Assembly (NCBI GenBank): GCA_900107365.1
Contig: FNPS01000006.1
Location: 1,452-65,451, forward strand
DNA: 64,000 nt
DNA from: Flavobacterium aquidurense
Lineage (GTDB): Bacteria; Bacteroidota; Bacteroidia; Flavobacteriales; Flavobacteriaceae
Reading direction: 5' to 3'
Positions 15,219-24,569 of this stretch are shown here, piece by piece (the first letter of the stretch is position 1; the number at the start of each line of letters is the position of its first letter). Made by a program: the position numbers and the translations under genes. The notes beneath the pieces are model-generated. The model saw only the letters and a program-made list of their open reading frames with translations, was not told where the DNA came from and made no database searches.

Positions 15219-16583
15219 CTAAAACAGGTCCGGATTATATCCAAAGTAAGGCATGGTTTGTTCGTTGAAAACAACACCATATTCTTCTAATTCTTTCAAA
15301 ATGGGCAGATAGACTTCTTTTTTAATCGGAAGTTGTACCCCGGGAGTTGTGATTTTTCCATTCAAAATCAATAACGTAGCCATGGCAACCGGAAGTCCGA
15401 CTGTTTTTGCCATAGCAGTATACGTTTGATCGTCTCCGATACAAACCATTTTTGAATCGATTTGCGATTTCTCACCGTACAATTCATAACCAAATTTATG
15501 GTACATCACAATCATATCTTTATCGTCTGGCGCTAAAGTCCAGCTGTCAGAAAGTATTTTTTCTAATATTTGAGCAGGAGTGGCATTTGGTAAATTCACT
15601 TTTTTGTTAGGATTGAATAAATCCAGTTCCAAAAGTTTATCCCACATAATATCGTCCTGATCAATTTTTAAGATTAGTCGCGTTTTAATTTCAACAGAGT
15701 CAGTTGGATGATAGGGTAAGAAAGAGTTTGTAAATTGTCGGTAGCTCATGTTTTCAGAATCTTCCATGATATAACTGTCATCTGTCATGCCGAGTTGTAC
15801 AAACATATTCCAGGCTTTCGAAAAACCAACTCTTCTAATCGTTCCGCGATACAAAGTCAGTATATCATCTAAACCATAAATAGAACGATATTTAAGCGAA
15901 TCACGGTTGGAATAGGCCTCAAATTTATCATAGCCCTCTACTTCAAGAAACTCCGTTCTGCGAAATAGCGTTCCATAGGGAATGTATTTATAAGTACCTT
16001 CCTGAATAAATTTTGCTGCACCACCCTGACCCGCCAATACTACATTTCTTGGTGCCCAGGTAAATTTGTAATTCCACAAATTATTATCTGATTCAGGGGC
16101 TACCAAGCCGCCACAAAACGATTCAAAAAGTAGCATATTGCCACCTTTTGACCTAATTTCATCAATAACTTTCATTGCACTCATGTGATCAACTCCGGGA
16201 TCAAGACCAATCTCGTTCATGAAAATCAAATTGTTCTTTTTGGCTTCTTCATCAAGCGCCTGCATCGCATCACTTATATAAGAAGCGGTTACAAGATGTT
16301 TTTTGAATTGAAGACAATCTTTTGCAATCTCTATATGTAAATGAGCCGGTAACATCGAAATCACGATAGACGCTTTTTCTATCGCAGCTTTTCTTTCATC
16401 GGCATTAAATATGTTTAAAGCAATTGGAGTAGCATTGGGGTGTTTTTCTGTCTTTTTTTCGGCTAAGGCCAAGGATAAGTCGGCTACAATAAGATGTAGA
16501 TTTTCACTTTCAGATTTTGATAGTAAATAACGTATCAATGATGATGCTGATCTTCCGGCTCCGATAATTAAAATGCTTCTCAT
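15219..16583 (-). CDS. Saccharopine dehydrogenase-family NAD(P)-dependent oxidoreductase
   Basis: 454 residues. The N-terminus is a Rossmann fold (ILIIGAGRSASSLIRYL, GxGxxxS pattern), followed by VISMLPAHLHIEIAKDC and NEIGLDPGVDHMSA, hallmarks of saccharopine dehydrogenase/saccharopine reductase and lysine-2-oxoglutarate-type enzymes. The length fits the single-domain saccharopine dehydrogenase C group. It probably acts in lysine degradation or a related alpha-amino acid reaction in the cytosol. No other lysine catabolic gene is adjacent, so the exact substrate is open. It has its own terminator and is monocistronic. Confidence 0.85.
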   Translation of the reverse strand: MRSILIIGAGRSASSLIRYLLSKSESENLHLIVADLSLALAEKKTEKHPNATPIALNIFNADERKAAIEKASIVISMLPAHLHIEIAKDCLQFKKHLVTASYISDAMQALDEEAKKNNLIFMNEIGLDPGVDHMSAMKVIDEIRSKGGNMLLFESFCGGLVAPESDNNLWNYKFTWAPRNVVLAGQGGAAKFIQEGTYKYIPYGTLFRRTEFLEVEGYDKFEAYSNRDSLKYRSIYGLDDILTLYRGTIRRVGFSKAWNMFVQLGMTDDSYIMEDSENMSYRQFTNSFLPYHPTDSVEIKTRLILKIDQDDIMWDKLLELDLFNPNKKVNLPNATPAQILEKILSDSWTLAPDDKDMIVMYHKFGYELYGEKSQIDSKMVCIGDDQTYTAMAKTVGLPVAMATLLILNGKITTPGVQLPIKKEVYLPILKELEEYGVVFNEQTMPYFGYNPDLF

Positions 16584-16777
16584 GTTTTAAATATATAACA
16601 CAAATATATTAAATTGTTACAAATATAACAATTGAATTGATTTAAAAAAATGAAATCTTTTTTATTTCAGATAAAAAAGTAAAGAATTCCTTTTCTCCAA
16701 AAAAGATTATGGAAAGTAAAAAGCTTTTTGAATACTTTGAAGTATTTTTGCTTTAAAATTAAAAGTAGTAAAGCATT

Positions 16778-17164
16778 ATGAAAAGAAGAATTATACTGAC
16801 AGGTGCATTTATAGGTATGTTAGCAATTATTTTAGGGGCTTTTGGAGCACATCTTCTAAAAAAATACTTAGCAGTAGAGCAACTGGTTACTTTTGAGACC
16901 GGAGTTCGTTATCAGATGTATCATGCCTTCTTTTTACTTTTTCTTTCAACCCGAAAAGAACTTACTCCAAAAGCACTAAAAACAATCTATAATTTAACGG
17001 TTGCCGGTGTCATTTTATTTAGTGGTTCTATCTATTTATTGGCTACAAAAAATCTTACATTATTCGATTCTAAAATTATCGTATTCGCAACTCCTGTGGG
17101 TGGATTTTTATTAATTCTTGCTTGGTTGGGATTATTTGTTAGTATTTTGAAGCAAAAATCATAA
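16778..17164 (+). CDS. DUF423 (YgdD-like) membrane protein
   Basis: 128 residues with four hydrophobic helices. The start MKRRIILTGAFIGMLAIILGAFGAHLLKKYL followed by TFETGVRYQMYHAFFLL is the conserved DUF423 signature. It is a small inner-membrane protein of unknown function. A possible -7 element TATTTTTG lies at 16743-16750, but no convincing -33 was found. The gene stands alone, between a minus-strand gene and PEP carboxykinase. Confidence 0.88.
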   Translation: MKRRIILTGAFIGMLAIILGAFGAHLLKKYLAVEQLVTFETGVRYQMYHAFFLLFLSTRKELTPKALKTIYNLTVAGVILFSGSIYLLATKNLTLFDSKIIVFATPVGGFLLILAWLGLFVSILKQKS

Positions 17165-17326
17165 AATACCGAATAAAAAATTCTATCTAAAAATTAATCT
17201 TTAATTTTGTCTCATAAAATAACATAAAACTTTACTTCTGTGATTTTTTACTATTTTTCATTTATATTATTGAAAAATATAACAATTCAATGTTTTTAAG
17301 GTAACTTCTTAAAGATCAAAGTAAAA

Positions 17327-17334
17327 TATGTTTG
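17327..17334 (+). promoter_or_regulatory. Probable -7 element of pckA
   Basis: TATGTTTG matches TAnnTTTG and lies 35 bases before the start codon. I see no good TTG at the expected distance, so this promoter may be weak or activator-dependent, which would suit a gluconeogenic gene. Confidence 0.5.
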
Positions 17335-17369
17335 TGCACTAAAAAAATAATATACACAACTACAAATTT

Positions 17370-18974
17370 ATGGACACTAACACACTTTTCTCGCAATCGA
17401 TTTCGTTAAAGGAATTAGGAATTGAAAATGCCAAAGTTCACTATCAATTATCAGCAGATGAACTGCATGCTATTACAGTGCAATCAGGACAAGGTGTCGA
17501 AAACTCTACAGGAGCATTGGCGATCAATACAGGTGAGTTTACAGGACGTTCTCCGCAAGATCGTTTTATCGTAAAGGATAGCATTACAGAAGATAAAGTA
17601 TGGTGGGGAAATGTAAATATTCCGTTTTCACCAGAAGCTTTCGAAAAATTATATACTAAAGTAACACAGTTTTTATCGAATAAAGAAGTATATGTACGCG
17701 ATTCATACGTTTGTGCAGATGCTAATTATAGACTAAATGTTCGTGTAGTAACAGAAACGGCCTGGTCTAATTTGTTTTGTTACAATATGTTCTTAAGACC
17801 AGAAGAGTCTGAGTTATCCAACTTTACTCCGGAATGGACTGTGATTTGTGCACCAAGTTTTATGGCAGATCCTGCTGTAGACGGAACACGTCAGTCTAAT
17901 TTTGCTATTTTAGATTTTACTAAAAAAGTAGCACTTATTGGCGGAACAGGATATACAGGAGAAATGAAAAAAGGTATTTTCTCTGCTTTGAATTTCATTT
18001 TACCAGTTTTCGAAAATACATTACCAATGCACTGTAGTGCTAATGTTGGTGAAGCTGGAGATACAGCTATTTTCTTCGGATTATCAGGAACTGGAAAAAC
18101 TACTTTATCTGCAGATCCTGCACGTAAATTAATTGGTGATGATGAGCACGGATGGACTGCTGAAAATACAGTTTTTAACTTCGAAGGAGGTTGTTATGCT
18201 AAAGTAATCAACTTATCAGAAGAAAATGAACCGGACATTTTTAGAGCGATCAAAAAAGGAGCGCTTTTAGAAAATGTGGTTTTCAAAGCTGGAACAAACG
18301 AAGTAGATTATGATGATGTTTCGATCACTCAAAATACGCGTGTAAGTTACCCAATAACACATATTGATAATATTCAGCCAGGATCTATTGGACATAATCC
18401 TAAAAATATATTTTTCTTAACGGCAGATTCTTTCGGAATTTTGCCTCCAATCTCAAAACTGACTCCGGGTCAGGCTGCTTACCACTTTATTTCAGGATAT
18501 ACGGCAAAAGTTGCCGGAACTGAAGCGGGTGTAACAGAACCACAGCCTAACTTTTCAGCTTGTTTTGGAGCGCCATTCATGCCTTTGCACCCAACACGTT
18601 ATGCCGAAATGCTAACTAAAAAGATGAAAGACGCAGACGTAAAAGTTTGGTTGATCAACACAGGTTGGACAGGTGGTCCTTACGGAACAGGAAGCCGTAT
18701 GAAATTAAAATATACACGTGCCATGATTACCGCTGCATTAAATGGGGAATTAGACAACGTAGAATTTAAAAATCATGCAGTGTTTGGAATTGCAAAACCA
18801 CAATCTTGCCCTAACGTTCCAGAGGAAATTTTAAATCCTAGAAATACTTGGGAAGACAAAGATTTATACGATAAAAAAGCATTAGAATTGGCTGCGAAAT
18901 TCAAAGCCAACTTTGCCAAATTTGAAGAATTTGCAAACGAAGAAATTCTGGCCGGAGCGCCAAAAACAGAATAA
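17370..18974 (+). CDS. pckA: Phosphoenolpyruvate carboxykinase (ATP)
   Basis: 534 residues, the full length for the ATP-dependent enzyme. It converts oxaloacetate and ATP to phosphoenolpyruvate, CO2 and ADP, the first step of gluconeogenesis. The P-loop GLSGTGKTT is at 237-245, followed by the kinase-2/metal motif IGDDEHGW, and upstream GEFTGRSPQDRF forms the oxaloacetate site. The C-terminal LINTGWTGGPYGTGSRMK is also conserved. It is monocistronic with a strong terminator. Its TAnnTTTG element gives a leader of about 30 bases. Confidence 0.97.
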   Translation: MDTNTLFSQSISLKELGIENAKVHYQLSADELHAITVQSGQGVENSTGALAINTGEFTGRSPQDRFIVKDSITEDKVWWGNVNIPFSPEAFEKLYTKVTQFLSNKEVYVRDSYVCADANYRLNVRVVTETAWSNLFCYNMFLRPEESELSNFTPEWTVICAPSFMADPAVDGTRQSNFAILDFTKKVALIGGTGYTGEMKKGIFSALNFILPVFENTLPMHCSANVGEAGDTAIFFGLSGTGKTTLSADPARKLIGDDEHGWTAENTVFNFEGGCYAKVINLSEENEPDIFRAIKKGALLENVVFKAGTNEVDYDDVSITQNTRVSYPITHIDNIQPGSIGHNPKNIFFLTADSFGILPPISKLTPGQAAYHFISGYTAKVAGTEAGVTEPQPNFSACFGAPFMPLHPTRYAEMLTKKMKDADVKVWLINTGWTGGPYGTGSRMKLKYTRAMITAALNGELDNVEFKNHAVFGIAKPQSCPNVPEEILNPRNTWEDKDLYDKKALELAAKFKANFAKFEEFANEEILAGAPKTE

Positions 18975-19002
18975 GGATAATTACTAATTCAAACTAAAAA
19001 AG

Positions 19003-19028
19003 CTGTTCGTTATGAACAGTTTTTTTTT
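19003..19028 (+). terminator. Terminator of pckA
   Basis: CTGTTC (19003-19008) and GAACAG (19014-19019) form a stem around GTTAT, followed by T9. It starts 28 bases after the stop codon. Confidence 0.9.
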
Positions 19029-19029
19029 A

Positions 19030-19167
19030 GTTTTCAGTCTCAGGTCTCAGTCTCAGTCTCAGTTTTCAGTCACAGTTTTCAGTCACAGTTGGATACAGTA
19101 GGAAAACTGAAGACTGCGACTGGGACTGAAAACTCACATTAGACTGAAAACTCACATTAGACTGAAA
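19030..19167. repeat. CAGTCTCAG word-repeat palindrome
   Basis: The left arm is built from TTCAGTCTCAG and TTTCAGTCACAG words (19030-19090). The right arm has CTGAAGACTG, GACTGGGACTGAAAAC and three copies of ACATTAGACTGAAAACT (to 19167). The same family occurs at 43434-43524. It separates pckA from the converging phytase gene. Confidence 0.85.
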
Positions 19168-19169
19168 AC

Positions 19170-20222
19170 TTATTTACCGTCAATACGTTGCTGCATCAAA
19201 TCCCAGGCATAATAATGAAACGTCATTCCGTTGCTCATCGCTACAAAAAGGCCGTTTTTATATTTTCCTCCTAAATTAATACTGGTAGCATCCGCACCAT
19301 CACATTCAACTGTCGAAGTTGGAATTTCGGCCAATAAAGGATAATTGTTTGGATTGCCTTTTGCACCTTCTCTTGGATAAACCATAAAAGTATTGGCTTG
19401 TTGATTAGATACTAAAATATAACCAGTAGAATCTGTTTTTTTGTAAATAGCGATTCCTTCATTATCAGCTTTAAAACCTGTTTTTCCGAATAAAGCCATT
19501 TCCTTATTATCGTTTAAAGCAGGATCCGCTTTGTATTTTCTAATTCCGAATTGCTCGTCGCAATATAAAATCGTTCCCAATTCATTATCAACCGCAATGG
19601 CTTCGATTTCTTTCTTTCCGCTGTAAGCACCAAATTTGCGTACTACTTTTGCAGTTGCAAATTTCCCGTTTCCGGAAAGTTCATACTGCCATAAATAACT
19701 TCCTGATGGTCCGGATTTTCTTCCTACAACAGCAAAAATTTTGTTGTCACTTGGTCGTGTGTATAAAGCAACTCCCATTGGATCACGTAATTCTTCACCT
19801 TCAAAAACCGGAATTCCGCCGTTATCAATTGCTTTTAAATCGGGTAAACTGAAAATTCTGATTTTGTTGCTTTCACGTTCTGTTGTTACGGCAACGTCAA
19901 CTTTTTTTCCGTCAATAACTAATCCGTATGCGATATCAACATTGTTCGGGCGTTTTAAAACTTCTGATTTACCGACAATTTTTCCATCTAAATCAAATGC
20001 ATACAAACCACCGTCTGTGTCTTTATCTGTTCCGACAATTATACTTTTTGTAGCATCGGTAGGATGAATCCAGATTGAAGGATCGTCTGTATCGTGAGGC
20101 AAAGCTTCTGTAACGGTTGTGGGTTTAACGGCGTTTGGGGCAATGGGCGCTAATTTATCATCTTTACAAGAAAGGAATAAAACACTTAAAAGTAAAAAAG
20201 TGATTATAGAGTTATTTTTCAT
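19170..20222 (-). CDS. 3-phytase (beta-propeller phytase) lipoprotein
   Basis: 350 residues with a lipobox at Cys19 (LFLSC). The body matches beta-propeller phytases: DTDDPSIWIHPTDATKSIIVGTDK near the N-terminus, YALDLDGK-like strands, RPNNVDIAYG, VAVTTERESNKIRIF, EIEAIAVDNELGTILYCDE, and NEGIAIY. These supply the calcium and phosphate ligands. The enzyme removes phosphate from myo-inositol hexakisphosphate outside the cytosol. It follows a TonB-dependent receptor by 72 bases on the same strand, so the receptor probably imports the products or the metal-phytate complex. Confidence 0.9.
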   Translation of the reverse strand: MKNNSIITFLLLSVLFLSCKDDKLAPIAPNAVKPTTVTEALPHDTDDPSIWIHPTDATKSIIVGTDKDTDGGLYAFDLDGKIVGKSEVLKRPNNVDIAYGLVIDGKKVDVAVTTERESNKIRIFSLPDLKAIDNGGIPVFEGEELRDPMGVALYTRPSDNKIFAVVGRKSGPSGSYLWQYELSGNGKFATAKVVRKFGAYSGKKEIEAIAVDNELGTILYCDEQFGIRKYKADPALNDNKEMALFGKTGFKADNEGIAIYKKTDSTGYILVSNQQANTFMVYPREGAKGNPNNYPLLAEIPTSTVECDGADATSINLGGKYKNGLFVAMSNGMTFHYYAWDLMQQRIDGK

Positions 20223-20294
20223 TTGAGTTTCATTTGAATAAAATTAGACAGAACCACAAAGTCCTGTCTAATTTAAGAATTTTATAATTGGTTA

Positions 20295-23105
20295 TTACAA
20301 GTCAAATTTCAATCCCAAATTGTAACGGGCCTGATAATATTCTGCTTGTTTGGTGTGCGCTTCAACTCCTTGGTAATAACGCAGCGGTTGGTTTGTTAAG
20401 TTGTTGGCTTCGGCAAAAACGCGAAGGTGTTTTGTAATTTTAAAAGAAGCATTCGCATCTAAGAAAAACTGCTTATCATAATAACTGTCTTTGTAAGACT
20501 CAGAACCCAATTCATCTAAATAATCTGATGTGAAATTAGTCGAAACTCTGGCAGAAAAACGTTTGTTTTCCCAAGATAATGAACCATTAAACATATGTGG
20601 CGTTGTTCCCGGAAGACTAATGTCGTTTCTTTCAATTCCATCTTCATCAGAAATTCCTTTTGCTTTAGATTTTGTATAAGTGTAATTCAGATAGATACCA
20701 AATCCTTTTAAGAATTTCCCTGGTAAGAAATCTAACTGACGTTGAAATGCTACTTCAAAACCATAAACATCCACTTTATCTCCGTTTCTTGATTGTACAA
20801 ATGACCAGTTTTCGCCAACCGGAATTGGGTTGTTCTGATTTGGAAAATCAGTAGCAAATTTTACGCTGTCGTATTGATTATCGCTGTAATTGTAAATGAA
20901 ATCATTTAATCTTTTGTAGAAAACACCACCAGAAATCAAACCAACTGATTTGAAATAATTCTCAGCCATGAAATCATAGTTATAAGAATAGGTTGCGTCA
21001 AGATCTGGATTTCCAGCTGTAATCTCTTTATCTGCAGCAATATTATTTACATAAGGAGCTAATGCATAATAATTTGGGCGAGCCAAAGCTGTTGTTGCTG
21101 CCGCTCTTAAAACTAAATCTTTTGTAGCATTATATTGAAATGAAATGCTTGGCAATAAATTAGTGTAAGAGTTTGTATTGTTAATTTGGCTCTCTAATTC
21201 CTCTTCGTCCAAAACCCTGTTTCCTGTATAATCGATATGGGTGTTCTCTAAACGGAAACCTAAAACCATAGAAAGTTTGTCGTTAAAATCCTGGTCCCAT
21301 CTCACATAAGCTGCATAAATGTTTTCTTTAGCATTGTAATTAACTGCTAAATATTCTGATGGGCTTGCTTCTTTGTCAAATAAAGCAGGATTATTTAAAT
21401 CTAAACTTCCTAAGAAATTGGCCGACGCAAAAGTTCCCGGTACATATTTAGTTCCCGGATTAAATTTTGAACCGTCATAATAACTTGTTGGAACTTCAGA
21501 TAGTAATTCCATTCCGTCGTTGATTGGCTCATAAGAATAAAACATATTATTTCTTTCTTTTTCTTTTAAGCGAAGTCTAAGACCGGTTCTCAATCTTCCT
21601 TTTTCAGAAGGAATCACGGTGAAAGGGAAACGAATGTTGATTTTTGCACCAAATTCACTTTCGCTTGTTTCATCTGTATTTTCTGTAACCGAATCAAATT
21701 TGAGATCATCTACAGATTCACCTACAGTTGTCATTAAAGGAAATCTCGGGTCAGATAAATCTTCCATCATTTCCAGACCTTTCTGACGGTATTCGATATA
21801 ACGCTCTTGTGGACGGTATTCTCTCGCTTTTGCATAATTGGCAGACCAGTCTAAATCTAATTTAGAGTTGATCAAGTGTTCTCCACGAATCGAATAATTC
21901 TGAACGCGTTGATCTTCTAATCTCCTGTTTTTGTTTCTGTTGTTGTCAACACCACCTTTTGTCTGACGTTTTACACGACCTTCAAAACCTGTAATTTCTT
22001 CACCATTGTAGATCGGTTCGATATCATCGTAAGTAGTTCTGAAACGGTTTTCTCTATCGTCTCTCCAGTTATAAATGGCATTGGCGAAAATGGTATTGTT
22101 TTCGTCAAATTTATAATCTAAAGCCACAGAACCGCTTCGACGAATACGTTGTACATCGTATTTTCTGATTTCTGAGGCTTGCAAATATTCATTTCCGAAA
22201 TCATCTTTTACCCATTCGTTTTCGATATTATCAGATCCGTAATCTACATTATTATAAGATCCGCTGAAAACGGCTCCTAATTTATTGTCGAAAAAACGAT
22301 TTCCATAAACTAATCCTGCCGTGTAAGACGCATGCTCGCGAATTGGCAAATAACCTCCCGCAAGTGTTGCTGAGATTCTTTCGCCGTTTGGAGTTGCTCT
22401 GGTAATTAAGTTTACAGAACCTCCAATGGCATCAGCATCCATATCTGAAGTTAAGGTTTTGTTTACTTCGATAGTCGAAATCATATCAGACGGAATTAAA
22501 TCCATTTGAACATTTCGGTTATCTCCTTCTGCTGACGGAATTCGGTCTCCATTCAAAGTTACCGAGTTCAATGACGGAGCCAAACCTCTAATAATAATAT
22601 TACGAGCCTCACCCTGGTCATTTTGCATGGTGATACCCGGAACACGTTTTAAAGCGTCTCCAACATTGGCATCAGGAAAACGTCCCATTTGATCAGATGA
22701 AATTACGTTTCCAATGTTTTTATTGTTTTTTTGTTGATTCAACGCTTTGGCCTGACCTTTTAAAATGTCTCCAACGACAACTTCATTCAACTCAGTTCCC
22801 GCTGATTTAAGTGCAAAATCAAGAACGTTATTTCTTCCTGCTTCTACTTTGATTTCTTGTGTTGTAGCAGTGTATCCTATATATTTTACTTGTACCTGGT
22901 AAGTTCCTTCATTGATGTTAAGTAATTCAAAACGACCATTATAATCTGAAACCGTGTATTTGTTTTCACCAACAATCTGAATCATTGCTCCAGGCAACGG
23001 AAGTTTGTCATCGATATCTAATACTTTTCCTGAGATTATGGCTTTTTGGGCATAACCTGAAAAGGCTAAAAGCATGAATGTTACTAATAAATAAATTTTT
23101 TTCAT
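20295..23105 (-). CDS. TonB-dependent receptor linked to phytase
   Basis: 936 residues. A signal peptide (1-19, ending GYAQ) is followed by a CarboxypepD_reg-like domain (ISGKVLDIDDKLPLPGAMIQI), a TonB plug (GRFPDANVGDALKRVPGITMQND; RGLAPSLNSVTLNGDRIPS) and a large C-terminal beta-barrel ending in LKFDL. No SusD partner follows, so this is not a SusC pair. The plug form resembles receptors for organic ligands in Caulobacter and Bacteroidota. The adjacent phytase suggests that phosphate-rich inositol compounds or bound metal are imported. No clear TAnnTTTG promoter is visible in the 233-base divergent gap. Confidence 0.9.
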   Translation of the reverse strand: MKKIYLLVTFMLLAFSGYAQKAIISGKVLDIDDKLPLPGAMIQIVGENKYTVSDYNGRFELLNINEGTYQVQVKYIGYTATTQEIKVEAGRNNVLDFALKSAGTELNEVVVGDILKGQAKALNQQKNNKNIGNVISSDQMGRFPDANVGDALKRVPGITMQNDQGEARNIIIRGLAPSLNSVTLNGDRIPSAEGDNRNVQMDLIPSDMISTIEVNKTLTSDMDADAIGGSVNLITRATPNGERISATLAGGYLPIREHASYTAGLVYGNRFFDNKLGAVFSGSYNNVDYGSDNIENEWVKDDFGNEYLQASEIRKYDVQRIRRSGSVALDYKFDENNTIFANAIYNWRDDRENRFRTTYDDIEPIYNGEEITGFEGRVKRQTKGGVDNNRNKNRRLEDQRVQNYSIRGEHLINSKLDLDWSANYAKAREYRPQERYIEYRQKGLEMMEDLSDPRFPLMTTVGESVDDLKFDSVTENTDETSESEFGAKINIRFPFTVIPSEKGRLRTGLRLRLKEKERNNMFYSYEPINDGMELLSEVPTSYYDGSKFNPGTKYVPGTFASANFLGSLDLNNPALFDKEASPSEYLAVNYNAKENIYAAYVRWDQDFNDKLSMVLGFRLENTHIDYTGNRVLDEEELESQINNTNSYTNLLPSISFQYNATKDLVLRAAATTALARPNYYALAPYVNNIAADKEITAGNPDLDATYSYNYDFMAENYFKSVGLISGGVFYKRLNDFIYNYSDNQYDSVKFATDFPNQNNPIPVGENWSFVQSRNGDKVDVYGFEVAFQRQLDFLPGKFLKGFGIYLNYTYTKSKAKGISDEDGIERNDISLPGTTPHMFNGSLSWENKRFSARVSTNFTSDYLDELGSESYKDSYYDKQFFLDANASFKITKHLRVFAEANNLTNQPLRYYQGVEAHTKQAEYYQARYNLGLKFDL

Positions 23106-23300
23106 TGTGTTTTAGTTTGATTTCCTGCGAAACTAGAACCTTTGTATTACTAAAACCCTTTAAAAAAATTAACATACTGTTATGATTAATCTTATAAAAA
23201 TGGAGGTTAATAATGTTTAAATAACATTTATTAAAATCAAAAGATATAGTTGCAACTAAAAACAAATCAACTATTTATCTGAGAATTAATTTTTTGGCGC

Positions 23301-23308
23301 TAAATTTG
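23301..23308 (+). promoter_or_regulatory. Probable -7 element of the DUF4407 gene
   Basis: TAAATTTG fits TAnnTTTG and ends 30 bases before the ATG at 23339. A TTG codon at 23294 that would extend the gene lies upstream of this element, so it cannot be the start if this promoter is used. Confidence 0.5.
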
Positions 23309-23338
23309 CCTTATCATCATAATCAAAAATCATCAATC

Positions 23339-24439
23339 ATGTTAAAACAATTTTTTATCCTATGTTCTGGAGCCGACAGAGATTTACTCGAAGGCTGTTC
23401 AGAAGGCGAACAAACCAAATATGTTGGTATTGGAGCCACCGTTTTTTTTACCGCAGTTATGGCATTCCTTGCCAGTGCTTATGCGCTTTTTACTGTTTTT
23501 GATTCTATTTATCCTGCCCTAATATTTGGGTTTGTATGGAGTTTACTGATCTTCAATTTGGACCGATTTATTGTTTCGACTATCAAGAAACGAGATCGTT
23601 TTATGGATGAATTTCTGCAAGCAACGCCTCGTATTGCATTGGCGATTATTATTGCCATCGTAATTTCGAAACCATTAGAAATTAAAATTTTCGAAAAAGA
23701 AATCAATACTGTTTTGTTGAAGGAAAAAAACGAAATGGAATTGGCCAATAAAAAGCAGGTTGGGAATTATTTCAAATCGGATTTAGATAAAAATAAGGCT
23801 GAGATTGCTTCTTTAAAAGCAGATATTCTAAAGAAAGAAAAAGAAGTAAACGCTTTATACTCAACTTACATCACAGAAGCTGAAGGAACAGCGGGAACTA
23901 AAAAGTTAGGGAAAGGTCCTGTCTATAAAGAGAAACGCGAGAAACACGATGCCATTTTAAAAGAATTCGAAACCTTAAAAACAACTAACGAAGCAAAAAT
24001 TGCCGAGAAAGAAAAAGCAGGCAAACAATTACAAGCCGATTTAGATAAAAAAGTTTCGCAAACACAACCTATTATCGAAGGTTTTGATGGTTTAATGGCC
24101 AGAATTAATGCTTTGAATAAACTGCCCTGGATGCCGTCTTTCTTTATAATGCTATTATTTTTAGCAATTGAAACTTCTCCAATTATAGCCAAATTATTAG
24201 CTCCAAAAGGTGAATTCGACTTTAAACAGGAAGAAGCAGAAACTGCGATGAAAGCGACCTTGGAACAGAACAAATACCAACGCGAATTACTTAAGAAAAC
24301 CAGTGCCCAAATGCACGACAGAGTTTACGCTGATATTGCTGAGGATAAAAGTTTATACGACCTGCAGCGAAAAAATGCAACGGAGTTATTAGAACTGCAA
24401 TCAAATAGTTTTGTAGAAAAACAGAAGGCTACTCTCTAA
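23339..24439 (+). CDS. DUF4407 membrane protein
   Basis: 366 residues from ATG 23339 (MLKQFFILCSGADRDLLEGC, the usual DUF4407 start). Helices lie at about 35-55, 60-80 and 95-115, then comes a long coiled-coil (about 125-250, rich in Lys/Glu), then another membrane helix (PSFFIMLLFLAIETSPIIAKLL) and a charged helical tail. The coiled-coil probably projects outside the membrane. Function unknown. The gene has its own promoter element and terminator. Confidence 0.85.
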   Translation: MLKQFFILCSGADRDLLEGCSEGEQTKYVGIGATVFFTAVMAFLASAYALFTVFDSIYPALIFGFVWSLLIFNLDRFIVSTIKKRDRFMDEFLQATPRIALAIIIAIVISKPLEIKIFEKEINTVLLKEKNEMELANKKQVGNYFKSDLDKNKAEIASLKADILKKEKEVNALYSTYITEAEGTAGTKKLGKGPVYKEKREKHDAILKEFETLKTTNEAKIAEKEKAGKQLQADLDKKVSQTQPIIEGFDGLMARINALNKLPWMPSFFIMLLFLAIETSPIIAKLLAPKGEFDFKQEEAETAMKATLEQNKYQRELLKKTSAQMHDRVYADIAEDKSLYDLQRKNATELLELQSNSFVEKQKATL

Positions 24440-24567
24440 GTCATAAAGTTTGAAAGTCGAAAGTCTTAAAGTCTGAAAAACTAAAAAGCCAGAAATTTCT
24501 ATTTCTGGCTTTCTTTTTTATATAAAGTGAATGACTTTTAAACTTTCGACTTTATGACTTTTGACTA
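24440..24567. repeat. AAAGTCGAAAGTC word palindrome around a terminator
   Basis: CATAAAGTTTGAAAGTCGAAAGTC (from about 24441) is mirrored by GACTTTTAAACTTTCGACTTTATGACTTTTGACT (to 24564). The DUF4407 terminator sits in the loop. It separates two convergent genes. Confidence 0.75.
24485..24519. terminator. Bidirectional terminator between convergent genes
   Basis: GCCAGAAAT (24488-24496) and ATTTCTGGC (24501-24509) form a perfect stem, with a T-rich run after it on the plus strand and TTTTT after it on the minus strand. It can serve both DUF4407 and the SHOCT gene. Confidence 0.88.
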
Positions 24568-24569
24568 AA

